A DNA stretch of 64,000 nucleotides from Streptomyces noursei ATCC 11455 (GCF_001704275.1 NZ_CP011533.1:5270001-5334000), one strand, 5' to 3'. Positions 19,123-28,239 are shown, counted from the stretch's first letter. The notes: generated by a model not told the origin, from the letters alone. Made by a program: numbers and translations.

Positions 19123-20426
19123 CCGACGGCACGGAGGCCGCCGCGCAGGCCGTGGAGACGGCCGCGGAGGCGGCCGGGAACTGGGCCCGGGCGGGCCGCC
19201 ACGCGGGCGTCGCGGGCCTGGCGATCGGCGTGGTCGCGGCGGGCGCGGCGGCCGGGGTGGCCATAGAGCGTCTGACGGTCGGCCGCGGGATGCGCCGCCG
19301 GGCCCGGCTGGCGCTGGACGCGGCCGGCCCGTACGGCACGCTGCGCGGCACCCCGGGTGCGGCGATCGCCGAGGACGGGACCGAGCTGTACTACGAGGTC
19401 GACGAGGTGGTGGACGGCCCGGCCGCCAAGCGGACCAAGGGCGGCAGGACGGCCGTGAACGGCACCGCGGGCGGCCGCGTGGGCAAGGAGGCGCGGGCCG
19501 CCCAGGACGCCCGGAGCGGGCTGCACAAGCGGCTCACGGCGGCCCTGGGGCGGCGCTCCCCGGCGCCCACGGTCGTCTTCAGCCACGGCTACTGCCTCAG
19601 CCAGGACTCCTGGCACTTCCAGCGGGCCGCGCTGCGCGGCGCGCTCCGTACCGTCCACTGGGACCAGCGCAGCCACGGCCGCTCGGCCCGCGGCCACGGA
19701 CAGGTCGACGGGACCGAGCCGGTCACCATCGACCTGCTGGGCCGGGACCTGAAGGCGGTGCTGGACGCCGCGGTGCCCGAGGGGCCGATCGTGCTGGTCG
19801 GGCACTCCATGGGCGGGATGACGGTGATGGCGCTGGCCGACCAGTTCCCCGAGTACGTCGCGGAGCGGGTGGTCGGCGTGGCGCTGATCGGGACGTCCGC
19901 GGGCCGGCTGAGCGAGGTCGGGTTCGGGCTGCCGTCGATGGGCTCCAAGGCGTTCCACTGGCTGGCGCCGGGGGTGCTCAAGGCGCTGGGCCGGCAGAGC
20001 GAGATCGTCGAGCGCGGGCGGCGGGCCACCGCCGATCTGTTCGCGGGGCTGATCAAGCGCTATTCGTTCGGGTCCGATGACGTGGATCCGGCGATCGCGC
20101 GGTTCGGGGAGCGGCTGATCGAGGCGACCCCGATCGATGTGGTCGCCGAGTTCTTCCCGGCGTTCGCGGTCCATGACAAGACCGAGGCGCTGGTGGCGTA
20201 CGACGCGGTGCCCGCGCTGGTGCTCGCCGGCGAGGAGGACCTGATCACCCCGGCCGAGCACAGCCGGACCATCGCCGAGGTGCTGCCGGACGCCGAGCTG
20301 GTGTGCGTGCCGGACGCCGGGCACCTGGTGATGCTGGAGCGGCCCGAGCTGGTCAACGACCACCTGGTGGCGCTGGTGGAACGGGCGGGCGCGGCGGCCC
20401 GCCGGTCGCGCACCGCGCGGGCCTGA
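19119..20426 (+). CDS. Alpha/beta-fold hydrolase, membrane-anchored
   Basis: A 435-residue protein with an N-terminal hydrophobic helix (VAGLAIGVVAAGAAAGVAI, about residues 27-45), which suggests membrane attachment, then an alpha/beta hydrolase domain. The nucleophile elbow is GHSMGGM near residue 229. The oxyanion region is FSHGYCLSQDSWHF, the acid is in LAGEEDLITP, and the His is in DAGHLVMLE, so the catalytic triad is complete. An insertion of Lys/Gly-rich sequence (GGRTAVNGTAGGRVG) lies between strand 1 and the core. The substrate is unknown. The coupling to alr is conserved in Streptomyces, but a link to cell wall is only inferred. Confidence 0.85.
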   Translation: MTDGTEAAAQAVETAAEAAGNWARAGRHAGVAGLAIGVVAAGAAAGVAIERLTVGRGMRRRARLALDAAGPYGTLRGTPGAAIAEDGTELYYEVDEVVDGPAAKRTKGGRTAVNGTAGGRVGKEARAAQDARSGLHKRLTAALGRRSPAPTVVFSHGYCLSQDSWHFQRAALRGALRTVHWDQRSHGRSARGHGQVDGTEPVTIDLLGRDLKAVLDAAVPEGPIVLVGHSMGGMTVMALADQFPEYVAERVVGVALIGTSAGRLSEVGFGLPSMGSKAFHWLAPGVLKALGRQSEIVERGRRATADLFAGLIKRYSFGSDDVDPAIARFGERLIEATPIDVVAEFFPAFAVHDKTEALVAYDAVPALVLAGEEDLITPAEHSRTIAEVLPDAELVCVPDAGHLVMLERPELVNDHLVALVERAGAAARRSRTARA

Positions 20427-20435
20427 GCCGGCCCC

Positions 20436-20472
20436 GGGCGGCGGTCCCGGGCTCGGTGCGGGACCGCCGCCC
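20436..20472 (+). terminator. Hairpin between hydrolase gene and tsaE
   Basis: Perfect 14-bp arms GGGCGGCGGTCCCG and complement with a 9-nt loop, 10 nt after the hydrolase stop and 24 nt before tsaE. Probably a terminator or attenuator. Confidence 0.7.
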
Positions 20473-20496
20473 CGTCCGGGCCGTACCATTTGCGGC

Positions 20497-21051
20497 ATGA
20501 GCACCACTGGCGCGACTGCCCGCGTAACCGTCAAGTCCCCCGATCAGATGCAGGAGTTGGGCCGCCGGTTGGCGCCGCTGCTGCGCCCCGGCGACCTGGT
20601 GCTGCTCAGCGGTGAGCTGGGTGCGGGGAAGACCACGCTGACCCGCGGTCTGGGCGAGGCCCTGGGCGTGCGGGGCGCCGTGACCTCGCCGACCTTCGTC
20701 ATCGCCCGGGTGCACCCGTCGCTGACCGGTGGCCCGGCGCTGGTGCACGTCGACGCGTACCGCCTCGACGGCGGCCTGGACGAGATGGAGGACCTGGACC
20801 TCGACGTCTCGCTGCCGGAGTCGGTGGTGGTCGTCGAGTGGGGCGACGGCAAGGTCGAGGAGCTGGCGGAGGACCGGCTGCACGTCGTCATCGGCCGGGC
20901 CGTGGGAGGGGACGGCGCGGACCTCCTGTCGGAGCCGGGTGGCGTGGACGGGCACCCGGAGGAGGACGTGGACGACGTCCGCGAGGTGACGGTCACCGGG
21001 ATCGGTGGGCGCTGGGCGGACGCCGGGCTTCCGGACCTGGAGATCTGCTGA
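20497..21051 (+). CDS. tsaE: tRNA t6A synthesis ATPase TsaE
   Basis: A 184-residue ATPase that cycles the TsaB-TsaD complex during threonylcarbamoylation of A37 in ANN-decoding tRNAs. It has the P-loop GELGAGKTTLTR at about residues 42-53, the SPTFVI segment and HVDAYRL. The C-terminal 50 residues are acidic and longer than in E. coli. tsaB and tsaD follow, but separated by two unrelated genes, as is usual in Streptomyces. Confidence 0.95.
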   Translation: MSTTGATARVTVKSPDQMQELGRRLAPLLRPGDLVLLSGELGAGKTTLTRGLGEALGVRGAVTSPTFVIARVHPSLTGGPALVHVDAYRLDGGLDEMEDLDLDVSLPESVVVVEWGDGKVEELAEDRLHVVIGRAVGGDGADLLSEPGGVDGHPEEDVDDVREVTVTGIGGRWADAGLPDLEIC

Positions 21052-21166
21052 CGAAAGGGCGCAAAAGGGCCCCTATCGGGCGGTGTGGGGCGGTAGTTTC
21101 CGACAAGCCGTCGGCAAGATGTTGCGTCGGCGGTGTCAGGCGTGGTCACATGGGTGGGAGAGCCCT

Positions 21167-21195
21167 GGTTAGGTGTACCTAAGTAGACCCTAACC
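21167..21195 (+). promoter_or_regulatory. Nested inverted repeats before small ORF
   Basis: TTAGGT-GT-ACCTAA (21169-21182) lies within a wider repeat GGTTAGG...CCTAACC (21167-21173 and 21189-21195). The half-sites resemble those of DmdR/IdeR iron boxes, but the spacing is 2 nt instead of the usual 7, so the factor is uncertain. It lies 35 nt before the start of the small gene. Confidence 0.45.
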
Positions 21196-21229
21196 CCTGT
21201 CGCTTGCCCCAGGAGCCCGGGAGGCGTCC

Positions 21230-21520
21230 ATGTCCCCCCACCAGCCCACGACCGAACGGCGCGGGGCCACCCCCGTCGCGGCGGCCGGGCGCGCCGAACA
21301 GGACGCGCGGAAGGCGCCGCCGACGATGAACGAACTCCTCGCGGCCTGCGCCGCGGCCAGCGCCGTCTCCACACCGCCGGACACCGCGGCGGAACCCCGC
21401 GCACAGCAGCGCAACGGCGCGCAGGAGCGGACCGAGGACACCGAAGCCGGGCGAACGGGCGGGGCGGGCGGCGATGGGCCCGAGGGGCGGGCGTCCACTC
21501 CGGGGCGCGACGCCGCGTAA
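21230..21520 (+). CDS. Small hydrophilic protein, unknown
   Basis: A predicted 96-residue Ala/Thr/Glu/Arg-rich protein without membrane segments or a recognised domain. The only patterned part is MNELLAACAAASAVSTPPD at residues 33-51; translation could instead start there (ATG 21326). GGGAGGCG precedes ATG 21230. Inverted repeats at 21167-21195 suggest regulation. The low-complexity composition leaves its reality moderately uncertain. Confidence 0.5.
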   Translation: MSPHQPTTERRGATPVAAAGRAEQDARKAPPTMNELLAACAAASAVSTPPDTAAEPRAQQRNGAQERTEDTEAGRTGGAGGDGPEGRASTPGRDAA

Positions 21521-21553
21521 CCCACAGGGGCGAAGCGGCCGGGCCCGGCGGGC

Positions 21554-22132
21554 TCAGGGGACGACGACGACCTTCACACCGCGCACCGCGAAGTCCCACA
21601 GTGCCGCGCCGTCCTCGCGCGACTCCCGGATGCCGCCGGTCTTCTTCCCGCTCGCCCCGCTCGGCGTGGGCGTGGAGCCGTCGACCGCCGCGCTGAAGCC
21701 GATGGCCACCCCGTCGACGCCGGCGAACCGCACCACGTGCTCGATCGCCACCCCGTCCGAGCCGGTCACGCTCACCGACCGCGAGCTGACCGGGTACGTC
21801 CCCGGCGCCGGGTGCACCGTGCTCGGCGTCACCGTGAACGTCCGCTGCGCCGTGCCGTTCGCGCCCACCAGCCAGACCCGCTTGGCGTCCAGCGCGTAGA
21901 CCACGCGCTTGCCGGCGCCGGACTGCGCCGGGACCGGCACCGGGGCCGGCGGCTTGTCCTTCTTGTCGTGCTGGTCGCGGGCGTCCGGCTTCTTGTCGGC
22001 CGCCCGGGCGTCGCCCCGGACCGGGGCGAGCGGATCGGCGGCGGAGGCGGACGCCTGGTAGCCCAGCACGCCGATCGCGACCAGGGCGGCCGCGGTGAGA
22101 CCGGTGACGATCGTGCTGCTCTTAGCGGGCAC
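21554..22132 (-). CDS. Secreted L,D-transpeptidase-like protein lacking Cys
   Basis: A 192-residue exported protein. A signal-like hydrophobic segment (residues 8-32, cleavage probably after SASA-A) is followed by a charged Lys/Asp/Pro linker and a domain starting near residue 76. The domain resembles a YkuD L,D-transpeptidase: VVYALDAKRVWLVG and TYPVSSR correspond to its first strands. The position of the essential SHGCIR motif reads TGGIR (residues 165-169), followed by the family-like DGAALWDFAVRGVKVVVV. The catalytic Cys and His are therefore missing, so it is unlikely to be a transpeptidase and may bind cell wall. Family assignment is by pattern, not by search. Confidence 0.65.
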   Translation of the reverse strand: MPAKSSTIVTGLTAAALVAIGVLGYQASASAADPLAPVRGDARAADKKPDARDQHDKKDKPPAPVPVPAQSGAGKRVVYALDAKRVWLVGANGTAQRTFTVTPSTVHPAPGTYPVSSRSVSVTGSDGVAIEHVVRFAGVDGVAIGFSAAVDGSTPTPSGASGKKTGGIRESREDGAALWDFAVRGVKVVVVP

Positions 22133-22263
22133 CGCGGTGCCACCTTTCCGTACGCTCCTCGCCCGGGGGCGGGAGGCTGCTGGCTGTCGTGCTGACCGGG
22201 CTGGCTGCGGATCGACGGTAGCACCGCGCCGGGCACCGCCGGCCGCGCCGTAGTCTTGAAGGC

Positions 22264-22941
22264 GTGCTGCTGCTAGCTCTTGACACCGCCACCCCCGCCG
22301 TCACCGTCGCGCTCCACGACGGCTCCCGCACCCTCGCCGCCGCCGGGGACGTGGACGCGCGCCGGCACGGCGAACTGCTGCTGCCCGCCGTCGACCGGGT
22401 GCTGGCCGAGGCCGGGCGCAAGCTCGCCGAGGTCACCGACATCGTGGTCGGCGTCGGACCCGGCCCGTACACCGGGCTGCGGGTGGGGCTGGTGACGGCC
22501 ACCACCTTCGGGGCGGCGCTGGACGTCCCGGTCCACGGCCTGTGCTCGCTGGACGGCATCGCCCACGCCTCCGGTCTGACCGAACCCTTCGTCGTGGCCA
22601 CCGACGCCCGCCGCAAGGAGGTCTACTGGGCGCGCTACGCGGCCCGCCCGTCGCCCGACCTCCCCCCGGACCGGCTGACCGAGCCGGCCGTGGACCGCCC
22701 CGCCGAGATCGCCGACGAGGTCGCCGGGGTCCCCGCCGTGGGCGCCGGCGCGCTGCTCTACGACACCGTCTTCACCGGCGTCCGGCGGGACGGGCCCGAG
22801 CACCAGTCCGCCGCCGCGCTGGCCGAGCTCGCCGCGCGGAAGCTGGCCGCCGGCGAGGAGCTGCTGCCGCCGCGACCGCTGTACCTGCGCCGCCCCGACG
22901 CCCAGGTACCGGCCAACTACAAGGTGGTCACTCCCCAGTGA
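22264..22941 (+). CDS. tsaB: tRNA t6A synthesis protein TsaB
   Basis: A 225-residue ASKHA-fold partner of TsaD. It has the ALDTATPAVTVAL N-terminus, RHGELLLPAVDRVL and the GVGPGPYTGLRVGL loop. It starts at GTG 22264. It overlaps rimI by four bases (GTGA), and rimI in turn lies 2 nt before tsaD, forming the compact tsaB-rimI-tsaD operon. Confidence 0.95.
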   Translation: MLLLALDTATPAVTVALHDGSRTLAAAGDVDARRHGELLLPAVDRVLAEAGRKLAEVTDIVVGVGPGPYTGLRVGLVTATTFGAALDVPVHGLCSLDGIAHASGLTEPFVVATDARRKEVYWARYAARPSPDLPPDRLTEPAVDRPAEIADEVAGVPAVGAGALLYDTVFTGVRRDGPEHQSAAALAELAARKLAAGEELLPPRPLYLRRPDAQVPANYKVVTPQ

Positions 22942-23510
22942 GCGGCCGACCCGAGGCGACCGGGCCGTCCGTCGTGCTGCGGGAGATGCGCTGGTGGGAC
23001 CTGGACCCCGTGCTGGAGCTGGAGCGTGACCTCTTCCCCGAGGACGCCTGGTCGCCGGGGATGTTCTGGTCCGAACTCGCGCACGCCCGCGGCCCGCTGG
23101 CCACCCGCCGCTACCTCGTCGCCGAGTTGGAGGTGCCGCGCGGCGGTGCCGATGAGGGGCGTTCGACGGACGACGGGCGGGCCGGCCGGATCGTCGGCTA
23201 CGGCGGGCTGGCCGCGATCGACGGCACCGGCGACGTGCAGACCATCGCCACCGCCCGCGACCAGTGGGGCAGCGGCCTCGGCACCCGGCTGCTGTCCGCG
23301 CTGCTCGCCACCGCGACCGACTTCGAATGCCAGGAGGTGCTGTTGGAGGTGCGGGTCGACAACACCCGCGCGCAGCGCCTCTACGAGCGCTTCGGCTTCG
23401 AGCCGATCGGCTTCCGCCGCGGCTACTACCAGCCCGGCAACGTCGACGCACTGGTGATGCGCCGCCCCTCCCAGACCTCCTCCGAAGCACCCTCCGTACA
23501 AGGAACGTGA
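22938..23510 (+). CDS. rimI: Ribosomal-protein-S18-alanine N-acetyltransferase
   Basis: A 190-residue GNAT acetyltransferase. Motif A with acetyl-CoA contacts reads [22 protein letters not shown], followed by [20 protein letters not shown] and [11 protein letters not shown], as in RimI. The start GTG 22938 overlaps the tsaB stop codon. The substrate in actinobacteria may be broader than S18. Placement between tsaB and tsaD is typical. Confidence 0.92.
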   Translation: MSGRPEATGPSVVLREMRWWDLDPVLELERDLFPEDAWSPGMFWSELAHARGPLATRRYLVAELEVPRGGADEGRSTDDGRAGRIVGYGGLAAIDGTGDVQTIATARDQWGSGLGTRLLSALLATATDFECQEVLLEVRVDNTRAQRLYERFGFEPIGFRRGYYQPGNVDALVMRRPSQTSSEAPSVQGT

Positions 23511-23512
23511 AC

Positions 23513-24640
23513 ATGGCTGACTCCCGCGGTGGACCGCTCGTCCTCGGTATCGAGACCTCCTGCGACGAGACCGGTGTCGGCGTCGTCCGCGGCCACACCC
23601 TCCTGGCCGACGCGGTCGCCTCCAGCGTCGACGAGCACGCCCGCTTCGGCGGAGTGGTGCCCGAGGTGGCCTCCCGCGCCCATCTGGAGGCGATGGTCCC
23701 CACCATCCAGCGCGCGCTGAAGGACGCCGGGGTCGCCGCCTCCGACCTGGACGGCATCGCGGTCACCGCGGGCCCCGGCCTGGCGGGCGCCCTGCTGGTG
23801 GGCGTCTCGGCCGCCAAGGCGTACGCCTACGCCCTCGGCAAGCCGCTCTACGGCGTCAACCACCTCGCCTCGCACATCTGCGTGGACCAGCTGGAGCACG
23901 GTCCGCTGCCGGAGCCGACGATGGCGCTGCTGGTCAGCGGCGGCCACTCGTCGCTGCTGCTGGCCCCGGACATCACCTCCGACGTCCGCCCGCTCGGCGC
24001 GACCATCGACGACGCCGCCGGCGAGGCGTTCGACAAGGTGGCGCGGGTACTCCACCTCGGCTTCCCCGGCGGCCCGGTCATCGACCGGATGGCCCGCGAG
24101 GGCGACCCGGAAGCGATCCGCTTCCCGCGCGGGCTGACCGGCCCCCGCGATCCCCTCTACGACTTCTCCTTCTCCGGCCTGAAGACCGCGGTGGCCCGCT
24201 GGATCGAGGCCAAGCGGGCGGCCGGCGAGGAGGTGCCGGTCGCGGACGTCTCGGCGTCCTTCCAGGAGGCGGTCGTCGACGTCCTGACCCGCAAGGCCGT
24301 CCGGGCCTGCAAGGACAACGGCGTGGACCACCTGATGATCGGCGGCGGGGTGGCGGCCAACTCCCGGCTGCGGGCGATGGCCGAGCGCCGCTGCGAGGAC
24401 GCCGGCATCCGGCTGCGGGTGCCGCGCCCCAAGCTGTGCACCGACAACGGGGCGATGGTGGCGGCGCTGGGCGCCGAGATGGTGGCCCGCAACCGCCCGG
24501 CGTCCGCCTGGGACCTCTCCGCGGACTCCTCGCTGCCGGTCACCGAGACCCACGTCCCGGACCCGCACGCCCACACCCACGGGCACGCGCACGACCACGA
24601 CCACTTCCACGAGTTGAGCAAGGACAACCTCTACTCGTAG
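23513..24640 (+). CDS. tsaD: tRNA t6A transferase TsaD, His-rich tail
   Basis: A 375-residue ATPase that transfers the threonylcarbamoyl group to A37 of tRNA. It has [13 protein letters not shown], the metal ligands H117 and H121 (NHLASHICV), SGGHSSLLL and the ATP-binding [15 protein letters not shown] 23513 follows AAGGAACG, 2 nt after rimI. The C-terminus is unusual: after residue 345 the chain carries nine or ten His residues in an [15 protein letters not shown] stretch, likely to bind Ni or Zn. E. coli TsaD ends without this tail. Confidence 0.95.
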   Translation: MADSRGGPLVLGIETSCDETGVGVVRGHTLLADAVASSVDEHARFGGVVPEVASRAHLEAMVPTIQRALKDAGVAASDLDGIAVTAGPGLAGALLVGVSAAKAYAYALGKPLYGVNHLASHICVDQLEHGPLPEPTMALLVSGGHSSLLLAPDITSDVRPLGATIDDAAGEAFDKVARVLHLGFPGGPVIDRMAREGDPEAIRFPRGLTGPRDPLYDFSFSGLKTAVARWIEAKRAAGEEVPVADVSASFQEAVVDVLTRKAVRACKDNGVDHLMIGGGVAANSRLRAMAERRCEDAGIRLRVPRPKLCTDNGAMVAALGAEMVARNRPASAWDLSADSSLPVTETHVPDPHAHTHGHAHDHDHFHELSKDNLYS

Positions 24641-24756
24641 GCGTTCCGGCCGTAGGCGTTCCGGCTGGTGGGAGGCGTCGCGCGACGCTCTATCCTGGTG
24701 GCCGGGGCGCGGGTCGACCGCCCCGTTCGCACACGGGGGACGACGGGGGACGCGCG

Positions 24757-25125
24757 ATGGACTGGTGGTATCTCTTCTTCCTGGCCGGGCCGGCCATCTA
24801 CGCCGGCACCGCGGTGCGCGGCACGGTCCGCAAGGCGCTCAAGACGCGCCACAAGCGCAAGCTCGCCCTCATCGAGGCCCGCCGCGAGGAGCGCCTGGCC
24901 CTGGAGGCGGCGGACCGGCCGCCGACCCCCGTCTGCGGCTGCGAGCACCACCTCGCCAAGCATGACAAACAGGGCAAGTGTCATGAGCTGGTGCGGACCG
25001 CCGTCGCCTGGGACGCGGACCAGCGGCCCGCCCGCTACGAGGCCCGGCCGTGCGCCTGCCAGCAGTACGTGGGCCCGCAGCCGCTCTCCCAGGTCTACGC
25101 CGAGGATCTGACCGACCTGGGCTAG
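24757..25125 (+). CDS. Small membrane protein with Cys/His motif
   Basis: A 122-residue protein starting MDWWYLFFLAGPAIYAG: one N-terminal membrane segment (residues 3-22), a basic region (RHKRKLALIEARREER), then a soluble domain. That domain has CGCEHHLAKHDKQGKCH and CACQQYVG, so three or more Cys and three or four His are placed as in a zinc-binding site. No named family is recognised; similar proteins are common in Streptomyces. It is 10 nt from the convergent methyltransferase gene. Confidence 0.75.
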   Translation: MDWWYLFFLAGPAIYAGTAVRGTVRKALKTRHKRKLALIEARREERLALEAADRPPTPVCGCEHHLAKHDKQGKCHELVRTAVAWDADQRPARYEARPCACQQYVGPQPLSQVYAEDLTDLG

Positions 25126-25134
25126 CGCTCGGCG

Positions 25135-26331
25135 TCAGGCGCCCTGCACCGCGGGGTGGCCCAGCAGCATCGTGGGCGCCCCCGCGACCCGGGTGAGGAA
25201 GACCGTGCAGGTGTGCGGCCCGGCGAGCTTGAGCTTGCGGCGCAGTTCCTCGGGCTCCACCGCGGACCCGCGCTTCTTGATCACCGCGACGCCCACCTCG
25301 CGCTCCCGCAGCAGCGCCTTCAGCTTCTTGACGTTGAAGGGCAGCACATCGGTGATCGCGTAGGCGGTGGCGTACGGCGTCGGCGTCAGCCGGTCCGCCG
25401 TCACATACGCGATGGTCGGGTCGATCAGCCGCCCGCCGACCTGCTCCGCGACGTCGGCGACCAGATGGGCGCGGATCACCGCGCCGTCGGGCTCGTAGAG
25501 CCAGTCGCCCACCGGCCCCGGCTCGGGGTCCGGGAGGCCGGCGCCGACCAGGGAGTCGCCGGCCGGCAGCAGGGTGGCCCGGTGGGCGCCGCCCCGGCCG
25601 GTGCCGAACCACAGCACGGCCTCCTTCACGTCCCCCGCGTCGGAGATCCACTCCGTCTCGGCGTCCTCGGGCAGCGCCTCGTGCGGCACCCCGGGCGCGA
25701 TCTTCAACGCCGCGCACGGCGCCGAACGGGCCGCCCCGACCGCCCAGGACAGCGGCGGCGCGTACGCCTCCGGATCAAAAATTCGGCCACCGCGCACCCC
25801 CTTGCGCCGCGCCGGATCCACGAACACCGCGTCGTACCCGGCGGTGTCGACCTCGGTGACGTCCGCGCACCGCACCTCGATGAGGTCCGCCAGCCCCAGC
25901 GCCTCGGCGTTGGCCCGGGCCGCCGCGCAGGCCAGCGGGTCGCGGTCCACGGCCAGCACCCGGATCCCGGCCCGGGCCAGCGCGAGCGCGTCGCCGCCGA
26001 TCCCGCAGCACAGGTCGGCCAGGGTCCGCACGCCGGCCGCGGCGAGCCGGGCGGCGCGGTGGGCGGCGACCGAGGTGCGGGTGGACTGCTCGACGCCGTT
26101 GGGGGTGAAGTACATCCGCGCGGCGTCCGCGCCGAACTTCGCGGCGGCCCGCTGTCGCAGCCGGGCCTGCCCGAGGGCGGCGGAGACCAGCGGTGCGGGA
26201 TGGTCGCGGCGGAGCCGGGTGGCGGTCGCCAGCTCGTCCGCCGGGTCGTGGTCCCGTAGGAGGGCCAGCAGTTCCTGGCCCTCGGGGGCGAGCAGCGCGG
26301 AGAAGGTGTCGAGGTCGGTCACCCGCACCAT
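25135..26331 (-). CDS. SAM-dependent methyltransferase, THUMP-like
   Basis: A 398-residue protein. The N-terminal ~90 residues are helical. A class I methyltransferase domain follows with motif I LADLCCGIGGDALALA (near residue 107), the acidic AVDRDPLA and the catalytic-region motif VFVDPARRKG. The C-terminal third resembles the THUMP-like domain of actinobacterial proteins. The target is probably RNA, but this is inference. It ends 10 nt from the convergent small membrane protein gene and is 63 nt downstream of the SEDS gene on the same strand. Confidence 0.82.
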   Translation of the reverse strand: MVRVTDLDTFSALLAPEGQELLALLRDHDPADELATATRLRRDHPAPLVSAALGQARLRQRAAAKFGADAARMYFTPNGVEQSTRTSVAAHRAARLAAAGVRTLADLCCGIGGDALALARAGIRVLAVDRDPLACAAARANAEALGLADLIEVRCADVTEVDTAGYDAVFVDPARRKGVRGGRIFDPEAYAPPLSWAVGAARSAPCAALKIAPGVPHEALPEDAETEWISDAGDVKEAVLWFGTGRGGAHRATLLPAGDSLVGAGLPDPEPGPVGDWLYEPDGAVIRAHLVADVAEQVGGRLIDPTIAYVTADRLTPTPYATAYAITDVLPFNVKKLKALLREREVGVAVIKKRGSAVEPEELRRKLKLAGPHTCTVFLTRVAGAPTMLLGHPAVQGA

Positions 26332-26394
26332 TGTGGGCCAGCCGGTGGGCCGGCCCGCGGACGGTCCCGCGGGCCGGTCGGCGGAGCGGCGCCG

Positions 26395-27894
26395 TCAGGC
26401 CCCGGGCGCGGGCGGCCCGCTGATCCGCGGCACCCGCTGGGTCGCGTCCGCGTCCGGCCGCTCCGGGGACGGGCGGACCGGCTCCCGGCGCCGCTGGGCG
26501 CTGTCGCTGACCCGCAGCAGCACCGCCACCATCACCCAGTTCGCGACCATCGACGAGCCGCCCGCCGCGAGGAACGGCAGCGCCTTGCCGGTCAGCGGGA
26601 TCAGGCCGGTGACGCCGCCGGTGACGACGAAGACCTGGAGCAGCAGCGCGCCGGAGAGCCCGACCGCCAGCAGTTTGCCGAACGGGTCGCGGGCGGTCAG
26701 CCCCACCCGCATCCCGCGCTGGGCCAGCAGTGCGTACAGCAGCAGGACGGCCATCACGCCGGCCAGTCCCAGTTCCTCGCCGACGGTGGTGAGGATGAAG
26801 TCGCTGTTGCCGGCGAATCCGATCAGCTCGGGGTGGCCCTGGCCGAGCCCGGAGCCGCCTATCCCGCCGCTGCCGAAGCTGAACAGCGCCTGTGCCGCCT
26901 GGTCGGAGATCAGGCCCGGCGGCCGCTTGTTCTCCGGCAGGAAGATGTCCATCGGGTGCAGCCAGGCCATCACACGGCCCTTGACGTGTGGTTCGGTCGA
27001 GCCGACGACGCCGGCGCCGACCACGGCCATGAGCAGGCCGCAGACCACCCAGCTGGTGCGCTCGGTGGCCATGTAGAGCATGATCACGAAGACGCCGAAG
27101 AAGATCAGCGAGGTGCCCAGGTCGCGCTCGAAGACCAGCACCAGCAGGCTGATCACCCAGATCGTGGCGATCGGCCCGAGCTGTCGCCCCGGCGGGAGCT
27201 GCATGCCCATCACCCGGCGCCCGGACAGCGCCAGCGCATCGCGGTTGACCGTGAGGTAGCCCGCGAAGAACACCACGATCATGATCTTCACGAACTCGCC
27301 GGGCTGGAGCGACAGCGGCCCGAGCATGATCCAGCGCTTGGCGCCGAACTTGTCCGCGCCGAAGAACGCCGGCGCCATCAGCATGACCAGCGCGACCGCC
27401 ATCGTCAGGTAGATGTAGCGCTGGAGCAGCCGGTGGTCGCGCAGCACCATCAGGATCGCGATGCAGACCGCCACCCCGATGACCGTCCACACCAACTGCC
27501 CGGTCGCGGCCTGGGCGATGTGCAGCCGGGGCTTCTCCGCGTAGGTGATGTCCAGCCGGTGCAGCAGCACCAGCCCGATCCCGGTCAGCAGTGTCGCCAC
27601 CGGCAGGATCAGCGGATCGGCGCGCGGCGCGAACCGGCGGACGACCAGGTGCGGCACCAGCGCGATGAAGAAGACGCTCACCGCGAAGCCGGCCAGCCCG
27701 CCGGGGAGCTGCCCCTTCATCGACAGCTCGGTGTAGGCGTAGCCGAAGACGGTGATGAAGACGACGAACCCGAGCAGCCAGGCTTCGGTGCGCCGACGGT
27801 TCGGCGCGTGGGCCAGCGCGGCGAACGTCATGGTGCGCTCGGCGTCGCTCTCCGGTCCCCCGGGATTCCGGGAAGCGCTGGTCAGTCCGCGCAC
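26395..27894 (-). CDS. SEDS family protein, FtsW/RodA/SpoVE
   Basis: A 499-residue polytopic membrane protein, a peptidoglycan glycosyltransferase type of the FtsW/RodA group. About 12 membrane segments are visible between residues 35 and 460. Conserved pieces include FGAKRWIMLGPLSLQPGEFVKI, FERDLGTSLIFF, and the loop IGGSGLGQGHPELIGFAGNSDFI with GEELGLAG. The C-terminal 45 residues are hydrophilic. The start is GTG 27894, just after GGAGGAACA; the ATG at 27831 is an alternative. No partner penicillin-binding protein is adjacent, so whether it serves elongation, division or sporulation cannot be told. Confidence 0.9.
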   Translation of the reverse strand: MRGLTSASRNPGGPESDAERTMTFAALAHAPNRRRTEAWLLGFVVFITVFGYAYTELSMKGQLPGGLAGFAVSVFFIALVPHLVVRRFAPRADPLILPVATLLTGIGLVLLHRLDITYAEKPRLHIAQAATGQLVWTVIGVAVCIAILMVLRDHRLLQRYIYLTMAVALVMLMAPAFFGADKFGAKRWIMLGPLSLQPGEFVKIMIVVFFAGYLTVNRDALALSGRRVMGMQLPPGRQLGPIATIWVISLLVLVFERDLGTSLIFFGVFVIMLYMATERTSWVVCGLLMAVVGAGVVGSTEPHVKGRVMAWLHPMDIFLPENKRPPGLISDQAAQALFSFGSGGIGGSGLGQGHPELIGFAGNSDFILTTVGEELGLAGVMAVLLLYALLAQRGMRVGLTARDPFGKLLAVGLSGALLLQVFVVTGGVTGLIPLTGKALPFLAAGGSSMVANWVMVAVLLRVSDSAQRRREPVRPSPERPDADATQRVPRISGPPAPGA

Positions 27895-28067
27895 TGTTCC
27901 TCCGCGATCGATGGGTCAGGGCCGCGGGGCGGCCGGGTCGTGGCCCGGTGGCCAGCGGTCCCAGGGGCAAGACGGGCCGGTCGCGGGCGCGGTTGCCGTC
28001 GGCCGGCAGGTGTGTCCGACTCCACCCCCGGCCACCGGCAGCAGACACGGTACGCGTATACGGCGCG

Positions 28068-28094
28068 CTGGCACTCCGCTTGACCGAGTGCTAA
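28068..28094 (+). promoter_or_regulatory. CIRCE operator, upstream copy
   Basis: CTGGCACTC, nine bases, GAGTGCTAA. The right arm matches the CIRCE consensus exactly and the left at 7 of 9. This is the binding site of the heat-shock repressor HrcA. It overlaps the -35 box of the groES promoter. Confidence 0.85.
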
Positions 28095-28108
28095 CCGCGT
28101 CATAGTCT
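28080..28108 (+). promoter_or_regulatory. groES-groEL1 vegetative promoter
   Basis: TTGACC, 17 bases, TAGTCT. The promoter lies between and within two CIRCE sequences, so HrcA binding should exclude RNA polymerase at normal temperature. Confidence 0.6.
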
Positions 28109-28113
28109 CAGCG

Positions 28114-28140
28114 TTGGCACTCTCCCTCGGGGAGTGCCAA
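28114..28140 (+). promoter_or_regulatory. CIRCE operator, downstream copy
   Basis: TTGGCACTC, nine bases, GAGTGCCAA: perfect 9-bp arms differing from the consensus in one symmetrical position. The centre is 46 nt from that of the first CIRCE. It lies in the 345-bp leader/promoter region of groES, which holds no gene. Confidence 0.92.
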
Positions 28141-28239
28141 CACAGCGACGGGCAGGTCCGGCACCCGCGACGACGGATCCACCTGGTCGCCACCTCAGAC
28201 AGTTAACCCCGTGAGATCTCCGAAGGGGGAGGTCGGATC

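Noticed and set aside
21169..21182. Classical DmdR iron box
   Set aside because: The half-sites match but the spacing is 2 nt instead of 7; reported only as a nested repeat.
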